A stretch of 36,962 nucleotides of DNA, from positions 1-36,962 of the forward strand of contig JAFRSR010000026.1 of the NCBI GenBank assembly GCA_017427485.1. The letters run 5' to 3'. The position numbers were made by a program, and so were the translations under genes. This DNA is from Kiritimatiellia bacterium (GTDB lineage Bacteria > Verrucomicrobiota > Kiritimatiellia > RFP12 > UBA1067). This document shows, piece after piece, positions 8,925-16,050 of this stretch. The notes under the pieces are model-generated. The model was not told the DNA's origin. It was given only the letters and a program-made list of their open reading frames with translations, and ran no database searches. Every line of letters starts with the position of its first letter. The stretch's first letter is position 1.

Positions 8925-10119
8925 CACGGCCTGGGCGTTCCCCGCGCCGAAGATAACGAACGTGGTCGTGACGCCTGTCGAAGGGCGCAAGGCCAGGGTG
9001 AACGTGACGTACTCGCTCAGCGAGCCGGCCATCGTGCTTGCAGACGTGCAGACGAACGTGACGGGCACTGCGGCCGGCGACGAGTACGCCTCGATCGGCC
9101 CGGAGCTGCAGGTGACGTTCTCGGGCGACGTCGGCCACAAGGTCGAGGCGGGCTCTTGCAGTTTCGTGTGGTATGCCGGCAAGGACTGGCCGTCGAACCG
9201 GCTCCAGTCGGTGAGGATGAAACTTACGGCCTATCCGACGATCAGGCCGCCGCCGTACCTCGTCGTCGACCTTGCCGCCGACGCCGCGGAACGTTCTCGC
9301 TACTACGCCTCGGCGGAGGCGATTCCGGGATATCCCGAAAGCGACCTCTACCGCACCCGGAAGCTGGTCATGAGGTTCATCCGCGCCAAGGACATCCCCT
9401 GGACCATGGGCGCGATCGGCGAGGACAACAAGACGCGCGAGTCTCCCCATACCGTGCGCCTCCGCTCCAACTACTGGATCGGCGTGTTCGAGCTGACCGT
9501 GGGGCAGCATGCCTGGTTCGCCGACGGTTCGGCCACGGCGAAAACCAACCACTACCCCCTCTGCCGAGCCTCCGCATACAACGCCATTCGCGGTTCGGGC
9601 AACCTGTATCCCGCCGAGCCGGCCGCCGACTCGTACCTCGGCCTGTTGCATGCGCGCACGGGCATCTGGTTCGAGCTGCCAAGCGAGGCTCAGTGGGAGT
9701 ATGCCGCGAAGGCCGGACACGGCGGCCACACGTGGGGCAACGGAACGACGATGAGCCTGTTCAACCTCACCAACGGCATCGGCCAGGCCGTGTGCGGCTC
9801 TTCCGGCGGCGCCTTGGAGCGAGCAGGATCGCGCTTGCCGAACTCCTGGGGACTCTACGACACGATGGGCAACGTGCGCGAGGCGTGCCTCGACTGGATG
9901 CAGACTTCCGTCGTCTGGAACACCAACGGCGTGCCGAATGCCAACGGCGAATACCTCGCCGATGGCGTCACCGTCGGATCGACGCGGGTGATTCGCGGCG
10001 GGTACTACGCAACCGCCTGGAAAGACATACGTCCGTCCAACCGCGAATACTCGCAGGATCAAGTCAACTGGTATGACGGGTTCGGACTAAGGCTGGTCAC
10101 GTCGTTTGGGCTTGAGTGA
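8872..10119 (+). CDS. Secreted SUMF1/FGE-fold protein, paralogue 1 of 3
   Basis: The product has 415 residues and a signal peptide (MKTIVGKSGVFLLLTACATAWA). Residues about 23-135 form a beta-sandwich-like domain (VNVTYSLSEPAIVLADVQTNV). From about 165 to the end comes a SUMF1/formylglycine-generating-enzyme type fold (PWTMGAIGE, YWIGVFELT, LPSEAQWEYAAKAG, PNSWGLYDTMGNVREACLDW, VIRGGYY, GLRLVT). True FGEs need a CxxxxC pair just after the RGG motif; here the matching stretch has no Cys, so it is unlikely to make formylglycine. A lectin-like binding or scaffold role at the cell surface is inferred. It is first in a run of three paralogues, and the next gene starts 17 nt downstream of its stop. 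Confidence 0.8.
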   Translation: MKTIVGKSGVFLLLTACATAWAFPAPKITNVVVTPVEGRKARVNVTYSLSEPAIVLADVQTNVTGTAAGDEYASIGPELQVTFSGDVGHKVEAGSCSFVWYAGKDWPSNRLQSVRMKLTAYPTIRPPPYLVVDLAADAAERSRYYASAEAIPGYPESDLYRTRKLVMRFIRAKDIPWTMGAIGEDNKTRESPHTVRLRSNYWIGVFELTVGQHAWFADGSATAKTNHYPLCRASAYNAIRGSGNLYPAEPAADSYLGLLHARTGIWFELPSEAQWEYAAKAGHGGHTWGNGTTMSLFNLTNGIGQAVCGSSGGALERAGSRLPNSWGLYDTMGNVREACLDWMQTSVVWNTNGVPNANGEYLADGVTVGSTRVIRGGYYATAWKDIRPSNREYSQDQVNWYDGFGLRLVTSFGLE

Positions 10120-10136
10120 GAAGGGAGGCGTTGAGT

Positions 10137-11357
10137 ATGAAAATTCGTGTTGTGTTTTTCTCGGTCCTTCTTGCAGCGGTGGCGAATGCGGCGCCGAGGG
10201 CCCAGATTCTTTCCGTGTCGGAAAGTGGCGACAGGCTCGTCGTGAACTACAGTCTGGCCGAAGCGGCCATCGTGGTCGCCGACATCCAGACCAACGTCTC
10301 GCAGGACGTGTACGCCTCTGTCGGGGGCGAGCATCAGTGGACGCTCGACGGCGACGTCAACAAGTCCGTCGCCGCAGGTTCGCGTTCGCTCACATGGACG
10401 CCTTCGAGCGACTTGCCCGACTGCGACATCGACCCTGCCAAGATAAAGGTCGTCCTGACAACCTACCCCGCCGGGGATGCGCCCGACTACATGGTCGTCG
10501 ACCTCTCGACGGCGAAGGTTGACCGCGTGACGTACTACCCGGGCGCCGCGTGGCTTCCGGGGGGAATATCCAACGGCGACTACCTTTCGACCAAGATCGT
10601 CATGCGGCACATAAGGGCCAAGGGGGTCTCCTACCGCATGGGTTCGCTTGGCGAGGGCGGGCGCGGTTCAAACGAGTACGCCCACACCGTCACGCTCACG
10701 AACGACTTCTGGATCGGCGTCTTCGAGGCCACTTATGCGCAAATGTACCGTTTCGGCTCGGGCACGCTGTCGGCTTTGCCGATGCGCAACTCGACGTATA
10801 ACCTCATCCGCGGGTCAACCTCGACATACGACTGGCCGATCAAGCCCGGGCCGTCGTCTTGCATCGGCAGACTTCGGGCCGATACGGGGCTGCCGATCGA
10901 CTTGCCCTCCGAAGCGCAGTGGGAGTTCGCCTGCCGCGCCGGTTACGGCGAGGGAATGCTCGGCGACGGCTCGCCGATTGCGTCTTTGGTGGATGGTAAC
11001 ATTGTCTACAATGTCAAGTACATGGCGTGCTATGGCAAGGCATGGAGCAGCACGGACTGCAGCGTGCGGGGTGGCTCCTACAAGCCCAACGCCTGGGGGC
11101 TCTACGACATGTACGGCAACGAAGACGAATTCTGCGTCGACTGGTACAAGGCGGACATATCCGCCAACGCGTTTGGCGAGGTGGTGACGTCCGGCACGGC
11201 AAAGGTGACCCGCGGCGGCTGTTTCACGACGGGCGCGGCCGCGTGCCGTTCGGCACTACGAGGTTCCTATGCCCCCGATGTTTATAAGCACGAGCCTGGC
11301 TTCAGGCTGTATTCCCCGTACGGTTTCCAGGACGAGGCGCTTGTGGACGCTGAATGA
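10137..11357 (+). CDS. Secreted SUMF1/FGE-fold protein, paralogue 2 of 3
   Basis: The ATG at 10137 is chosen because AAGGGAGG at 10121-10128 sits 8 nt upstream and it opens a signal peptide (MKIRVVFFSVLLAAVANA). The 406-residue product repeats the layout of the gene before it: an N-terminal beta-sandwich (VNYSLAEAAIVVADIQTNV), then the SUMF1 fold (SYRMGSLGEGG, FWIGVFEAT, LPSEAQWEFACRAGYGEG, PNAWGLYDMYGN, VTRGGCF, GFRLYS). The usual GNVWEWC block is altered to GNEDEFC. Two cysteines follow RGG but are eight residues apart rather than the catalytic five, so enzymatic FGE activity is doubtful. It lies in the same operon as its neighbours. A surface-exposed structural or binding role is inferred. 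Confidence 0.8.
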   Translation: MKIRVVFFSVLLAAVANAAPRAQILSVSESGDRLVVNYSLAEAAIVVADIQTNVSQDVYASVGGEHQWTLDGDVNKSVAAGSRSLTWTPSSDLPDCDIDPAKIKVVLTTYPAGDAPDYMVVDLSTAKVDRVTYYPGAAWLPGGISNGDYLSTKIVMRHIRAKGVSYRMGSLGEGGRGSNEYAHTVTLTNDFWIGVFEATYAQMYRFGSGTLSALPMRNSTYNLIRGSTSTYDWPIKPGPSSCIGRLRADTGLPIDLPSEAQWEFACRAGYGEGMLGDGSPIASLVDGNIVYNVKYMACYGKAWSSTDCSVRGGSYKPNAWGLYDMYGNEDEFCVDWYKADISANAFGEVVTSGTAKVTRGGCFTTGAAACRSALRGSYAPDVYKHEPGFRLYSPYGFQDEALVDAE

Positions 11358-11372
11358 AAGGAGGAAGATGAC

Positions 11373-12770
11373 ATGAAAACGATCATTTCTCTTGCCATGG
11401 CATGTTCCGCCGTCGCCGCAACGGCGGCGACCATATCGATAACGGGGCAACCGACCGTCGGTGCGGACGGAATCGTCACCGTCACCTATTCGCTCGATGC
11501 CGACGCCATCGTCACGGCAGATTTCAGGGAAAATGGCGTCTCCCTCGGCGGTACGAACCAGTGGTCGTTGGCGGGCGACGTCTTCAAGCTCGTTCCCGCC
11601 GGGACAGGCACGATCACGTGGAACGCCGCCAAGGACGTTCCTGGCCGGCAGTTTTCGGCCGTCACCGTGGAGCTGAAGGCGTGGGCGGAGTCGGATGCGC
11701 CGGACTATCTCATCGCAGATCTCATGGTCGGTTCGACCTGTCGGCTCCGGTATTATCCGTCCGTGGACTGCATCCCGGGCGGAATCGTCGCCGACGAAGG
11801 GTACCGCATGTACTATCTGCCGATGCGCAAGATACGTGCAAGGGGAGTGACGTGGACCATGGGGACGACGAGCGAAAAGGGCCGTTCCACGTCTAACGAG
11901 GACGCGCATCAGGTCACGCTGAACGCCAACTACTACATCGGCGTCTTTGAACTGACGCACGCCCAATGCGCGGCATGCGGTGTCTCGCGAGCCGGAAACT
12001 TCAACGAGGAATATCGCTGGCGTCTCACGCCACAGAACAGGACGACCTGGAACGGATATCGCGGTACGCAGCCTCCGGCCGCGCCTTCTGACGGTTCGAC
12101 ATTCGGCAAGATAAAAGCCCGAACCGGGCTGCTCGTCGATTTCCCGACCGAGGCTCAGTGGGAGTATGCCGCGCGCGGCGGGTACGGAGAGGGAACATGG
12201 GGCGACGGATCGACGATTCTCGCCAGTTCCGGCACGGACGCCAACCTCAGCAAGCTCGCCTGCTACAAGGGCACTAAAAACACCATGATAAGCACAGGGT
12301 CGTATCTGCCGAACGGCTACGGTCTCTACGACATGCACGGAAATGTCATTGAGATGTGCCAGGACTGGTACCGTGCAGATATAACGACCTTGAACGGGGT
12401 CTGCAACGCCGACGGAGCGCATTATGTCGACGATGAGACTTCAGAACCGACGGTACGTGTTCAGCGCGGCGGCTACTACAGCACCGCTCCATCCAGCTGC
12501 AGGGCGTCTAGTCGTGCATCTATAAAGCCGGGAGATTACAAGACGGAGAGCGGATGCCGCGTGATGACTTACGCGAATCTGGGCGAGGAGGTGGCGCCGA
12601 CAGTCGCGGTCTCTCAGAGCCCGTTCGCGCTCGACACGCGCCGGGATGATCCGCAAGCTGCCGCCACCACCGCGTCGACGGTGGAGCTGCGTTCCAGTCA
12701 TTCCGTCTTCTCCGTGTCGTTTGCGATTGACATGCTGAAGCAGATCGGCACCCTCATCCTGTTCCAGTGA
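11373..12770 (+). CDS. Secreted SUMF1/FGE-fold protein, paralogue 3 of 3, with extra C-terminal tail
   Basis: AAGGAGG at 11358-11364 lies just upstream of the ATG, and the N-terminus is a signal peptide (MKTIISLAMACSAVAATA). The order of domains is the same as in the two upstream paralogues: beta-sandwich (VTYSLDADAIVTADF) and SUMF1 fold (TWTMGTTSEKG, YYIGVFELT, FPTEAQWEYAARGGYGEG, PNGYGLYDMHGNVIEMCQDW, VQRGGYY, GCRVMT). Only one Cys follows RGG. Unlike its siblings it goes on for about 60 residues past the fold, through an Ala/Thr/Ser-rich stretch to a hydrophobic end (FAIDMLKQIGTLILFQ). That tail may be an anchor or the relic of a fusion. The next gene overlaps or nearly abuts its stop. Confidence 0.8.
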   Translation: MKTIISLAMACSAVAATAATISITGQPTVGADGIVTVTYSLDADAIVTADFRENGVSLGGTNQWSLAGDVFKLVPAGTGTITWNAAKDVPGRQFSAVTVELKAWAESDAPDYLIADLMVGSTCRLRYYPSVDCIPGGIVADEGYRMYYLPMRKIRARGVTWTMGTTSEKGRSTSNEDAHQVTLNANYYIGVFELTHAQCAACGVSRAGNFNEEYRWRLTPQNRTTWNGYRGTQPPAAPSDGSTFGKIKARTGLLVDFPTEAQWEYAARGGYGEGTWGDGSTILASSGTDANLSKLACYKGTKNTMISTGSYLPNGYGLYDMHGNVIEMCQDWYRADITTLNGVCNADGAHYVDDETSEPTVRVQRGGYYSTAPSSCRASSRASIKPGDYKTESGCRVMTYANLGEEVAPTVAVSQSPFALDTRRDDPQAAATTASTVELRSSHSVFSVSFAIDMLKQIGTLILFQ

Positions 12771-12781
12771 CAGGCACGGCC

Positions 12782-14389
12782 ATGCCTGGATTGCGCTGTT
12801 GTTTTTCCGCCGTGCTTCTGGCGTCGGCCGCAGCCGTTGCGGGGGCAGACGGCCCCTTTGCGCGGCGTGCGGTGCAGATCCTTTTCCCCTACACGTCCGA
12901 CGAACATGTGGAGCAGACGAAGAAGATCGCCAAGACGGCCGGCGCGCACGGGTACAACACTGTGGTCTTCGCGTCGTCCGTCGGCCTCGGCATGAGCCAC
13001 GTGTGGGACGCTGCGCGGCGCGAGAGGTTCCTTGAGGCGAAGCGCGCGTGCGAGGCGGCGGGGCTGGAGTCTTGCGTGGCGATGTGGTCGATCGGGTATG
13101 CGAAGGAGTCGTTCTTCCCGATCGACCCGAACCTCGTCGCCGCGGCCCCGGTGTTCGACACGCACTACGTCGTTTCCAACGGCGTCGCGGTGCTTCGCCG
13201 GAAACGTGCGGTCGGCCTTCTGGAGGCTCCTGGCGAAATCCACTCCCCGCGCCGGGAATCGGATGTCGGGGACTTCCATGTGGACGTCGTGCCGGCCCGT
13301 TCGTACTGCCTCAGGCTGAAGCTCTCCGCCGTCCCCGGCAAATACGAAAACTGGCCCGTCGTTGTCAGCGTCCGAAGGGCCGGCGCAAAGACCGACTACA
13401 TCGAGCACCACGTCTGCAAGGTCAAGGCCGACGGCGCGCAGCATGACTTCAACGTGTACTTCTCGTCGCTCGACGAACGCCGGCTCGACATCCGCGTCGC
13501 GGGCTACAACAGGACGTTTCCCGGCCATGCGACGCTTGCATCCGCCGAGCTGTTCCAGACCGAGCCGCGGCTCATCGTGCGGCGCCACGGCACGCCGGTC
13601 ACGGTCCGGAGCGCCGCGACGGGAAAGGTGTATGTGGAGGGGCGCGATTACGCGCCGATCCCGCGCGCGAGGGGGACGTGGCCCGGGCCGTGGAACAAGC
13701 CCGCGCAGCTGCCGCTCAGGATTCTGAAGGGCGGAGCCATCGGCGAGGGCGAGGAGCTTGTCCTCGACTGCTACTGCTCGTTCCCGACGTGGGGCAAATG
13801 GTGCAGCGCGTGCATGGGTGCGGTGGAGATGGACGAGATCCTCGAGAAGTCCGCCGCGGAGACGATGCGCCTGGTGAACCCGAAGGTGTGGTTCCTCTCC
13901 TTCGACGAAGTGCGCACGGGAGGCGGCTGCAGGGACTGCCAGGCCATCGGCGACATGGCGCACGTCTACGCCGCGTTCGTCAAGAAGGCGATGGCCACGG
14001 TGCGGCGGCTGCGGCCCGACGCGGAGTTCTACATCTGGAACGATCTCGTCGATCCGTATGCGCTGCAGGACCACGAAAAAAACGCGGGGATGTATTCGTC
14101 GATGAAGGGCGTGTGGGACCTCCTCCCGCGCGACCTGGGGATCGGCTACTGGACTTACAAGTGGCGCGAGGAGGGCACCAGGTTCTTCGCGGAGCGAGGG
14201 CATCCGCTGCTGCTCTGCGGCTACTACGACGAGAAGGTGCTCAAGAGGAGCCTTGACTGGATGGACCTTGCCGTCCGCACGCCCAACTGCCGCGGCGTGA
14301 TGTACTGCACCTGGGGGAACCACTGGGACCTGCTGGGCGAGTTCGGCGACAAGATGCTTGAGATGAGCAAGAAAACGGAGAAGGAGTAG
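12782..14389 (+). CDS. Secreted protein of unknown function, possible glycosidase-like TIM barrel
   Basis: The ATG at 12782 begins a signal peptide (MPGLRCCFSAVLLASAAAVAGA). An in-frame GTG at 12767, overlapping the previous stop, is the alternative start; neither has a good Shine-Dalgarno site. The mature protein (about 510 residues) starts with an alternating strand/helix pattern (VQILFPYTSDEH, YNTVVFASS, LESCVAMWSIGY), has a beta-rich insert at about 145-300, and returns to barrel-like segments (VWFLSFDEVR, AEFYIWNDL, LGIGYWTYKW, GVMYCTWGNHW). The FDEVR stretch recalls the acidic pair of GH20-like enzymes, but the match is too weak for a family call. Two CxxC pairs (CSAC and CRDC) occur in the second half. 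It is co-transcribed with the phosphoesterase that follows 3 nt later. Confidence 0.7.
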   Translation: MPGLRCCFSAVLLASAAAVAGADGPFARRAVQILFPYTSDEHVEQTKKIAKTAGAHGYNTVVFASSVGLGMSHVWDAARRERFLEAKRACEAAGLESCVAMWSIGYAKESFFPIDPNLVAAAPVFDTHYVVSNGVAVLRRKRAVGLLEAPGEIHSPRRESDVGDFHVDVVPARSYCLRLKLSAVPGKYENWPVVVSVRRAGAKTDYIEHHVCKVKADGAQHDFNVYFSSLDERRLDIRVAGYNRTFPGHATLASAELFQTEPRLIVRRHGTPVTVRSAATGKVYVEGRDYAPIPRARGTWPGPWNKPAQLPLRILKGGAIGEGEELVLDCYCSFPTWGKWCSACMGAVEMDEILEKSAAETMRLVNPKVWFLSFDEVRTGGGCRDCQAIGDMAHVYAAFVKKAMATVRRLRPDAEFYIWNDLVDPYALQDHEKNAGMYSSMKGVWDLLPRDLGIGYWTYKWREEGTRFFAERGHPLLLCGYYDEKVLKRSLDWMDLAVRTPNCRGVMYCTWGNHWDLLGEFGDKMLEMSKKTEKE

Positions 14390-14392
14390 AAG

Positions 14393-15919
14393 ATGCAGAA
14401 CAGACGCGAGTTCATCGGAACGCTGGGCGCGGCGGTTGCGGCCGCGGGAACGGGTCGTGCCGACGGCACGGCCGTCGCAAGGGAGGGCCTCGGCGCCGAG
14501 CGGCTGCGCATCGGGCTCCTGGCCGACATACACCTCACCGTGGAGGGGCACCGCGCGTACTTCGAGAAGGCGCTGCGCGACTTCGACAAGTGGAAGTGCG
14601 ACGGCGTCCTCATTTGCGGCGACATCGCCGACTACGGCCTCCAGCAGCAGCTCAAGTACGTTGCGGACGCCTGGTGGTCCGTGTTTCCGGACGGCAAGGG
14701 CTCCGACGGGCGGCCTGTCGCCAATCTCATACACTACGGCGACCACGACTCCGCCACGTGGTACGACAAGCGGCCCGAATACCCGAAGGTGCTGGGCGGC
14801 GCCGACGAGCGAGAATCGCTGCTCTTCTACGGGGAGAACCACAAGAAGTACTGGGAGATGTACTTCCACGAGCCGTTCTCGTACTACCAGGTGAAGACGG
14901 TGAAGGGCTACACGTTCATCCTGAACCATTTCCGCCGCGGTACGCCGGACAACCGCGAAGGCAATAACGCGCCCGGGCTCGAGGAGCTCGTGGCCGGACT
15001 GAAGCTCGACCCCGACAAGCCGTTCTTCTATTCGCAGCACCGTCCCGCCCGCGACACGAACTACCTGCCGGGCACGTGGGGACAGGACGCCGGCGACACG
15101 ACGCGCATTTTCTCGAAGTACCCGAACGCCGTGTTCCTCTCGGGCCACATACACCGATCCCTGTTCGACGACAGGTCGATGTGGCAGGGCGCATTCAACT
15201 CCGTGCAGGTCCCCTCCCTCAGCTACAACTGCACCAGACCCGGGCGCGAGAACTCCTACGCGCCCGAGGACAGGCCCCCGCATGCGCCGTTCCAGACGAT
15301 GCCCCGGATTCCGGTGCACACCGGCAAGGACCGGCACGGAATCTTCATGACGGTCTACGAAAAGGGCATGGTGTTCAAGCGCTGGAACTTCGCCACGGAC
15401 GTGAGCCTCGGCGAGGACTGGATCGTGCCGTTCTCGTCTTTCAGGCTGCCGCCGGACAAGAAGCCCTACTCGCCGGAGGTCCGGGCGAAGACATGCCCCG
15501 TGCCGCAGTTCGCGCCTGGCGCGGAGGTGTCCGTGGCGTGTACGGAGGGCGAGGACCGCAGCAAGGCGAAACACAGGTTCTTCCAGGTGGAGTTCCCCCC
15601 GGCGCAGACGGCCGCGCGGGCGGACGAGTATTCCGTGACGCTCGAACTGCGCAGATGCGACCTGGTGAGGACGCTCGTGGAGAGGCGCGTCTTCGCCCCC
15701 GACTACATGACCGGCGTCGTGGATCCCGCCACGCCAGTGACGTGCCGCTTCCCCGAGGCGGACGTGCCCGAGGGGTGGGACCTGCGGTTCGTCGTCCGGC
15801 CGATGAACGCCTACGCCGTCGCGGGCGCCGCCATATCGACGCCGTGGGAATACAGGCTCTGGGGTAAGACGGACGAAGAGGCGCGCGCGGCATTCAAGAA
15901 GTCGCATCCGTTGCGGTAG
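14393..15919 (+). CDS. Tat-exported calcineurin-like metallophosphoesterase
   Basis: The N-terminus NRREFIGTLGAAVAAAG is a twin-arginine export signal, so the enzyme is probably folded and metal-loaded before export. The metallophosphoesterase core runs from about residue 38 to 260: LADIHL with Asp45 and His47, GDIAD, GDHD at 116-119, SQHRPA and SGHIH with His252/His254. In most relatives the third motif is GN-H-D/E; here Asp117 replaces the metal-binding Asn. Residues about 330-500 form a beta-rich C-terminal domain. Start choice: GGAG-type sequence ends a few bases before the ATG and the gap to the preceding TAG is 3 nt. It probably hydrolyses a phosphomono- or diester outside the cytoplasm. 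Substrate unknown. Confidence 0.85.
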   Translation: MQNRREFIGTLGAAVAAAGTGRADGTAVAREGLGAERLRIGLLADIHLTVEGHRAYFEKALRDFDKWKCDGVLICGDIADYGLQQQLKYVADAWWSVFPDGKGSDGRPVANLIHYGDHDSATWYDKRPEYPKVLGGADERESLLFYGENHKKYWEMYFHEPFSYYQVKTVKGYTFILNHFRRGTPDNREGNNAPGLEELVAGLKLDPDKPFFYSQHRPARDTNYLPGTWGQDAGDTTRIFSKYPNAVFLSGHIHRSLFDDRSMWQGAFNSVQVPSLSYNCTRPGRENSYAPEDRPPHAPFQTMPRIPVHTGKDRHGIFMTVYEKGMVFKRWNFATDVSLGEDWIVPFSSFRLPPDKKPYSPEVRAKTCPVPQFAPGAEVSVACTEGEDRSKAKHRFFQVEFPPAQTAARADEYSVTLELRRCDLVRTLVERRVFAPDYMTGVVDPATPVTCRFPEADVPEGWDLRFVVRPMNAYAVAGAAISTPWEYRLWGKTDEEARAAFKKSHPLR

Positions 15920-15969
15920 CCTTAAACGCAGTGTGGCCTGAATGGATTGAAGAAGTTTCGGGCAAGGGC

Positions 15970-16050
15970 GGCGGGAATATGGTAAACTAATCGCACCATG
16001 AAAACCATTGTTGGAAAATCTGGCGTGTTTTTGCTTCTGGCCGCCTGCGC
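15970..16050 (+). repeat. Promoter plus signal-peptide cassette, copy 2
   Basis: This 81-bp unit is 78/81 identical to 8844-8924 (differences at 15977, 15993 and 16040). It supplies the promoter, the start codon and the signal peptide of the heme-motif/SUMF1 fusion protein, whose remaining sequence is unrelated to that of the gene at 8872. Confidence 0.85.
15978..15988 (+). promoter_or_regulatory. Extended -10 promoter of the CxxCH/SUMF1 and GH92 genes
   Basis: TATGGTAAACT with hexamer TAAACT at 15983-15988, 9 nt before the ATG at 15998 and preceded by GCGGGA. No convincing -35 is seen. Confidence 0.6.

Noticed and set aside
8872..12770. Sulfatase-activating formylglycine-generating enzymes
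   Set aside because: The catalytic CxxxxC pair after the RGG motif is missing or misplaced in all SUMF1 proteins here, and no sulfatase gene is in the window.
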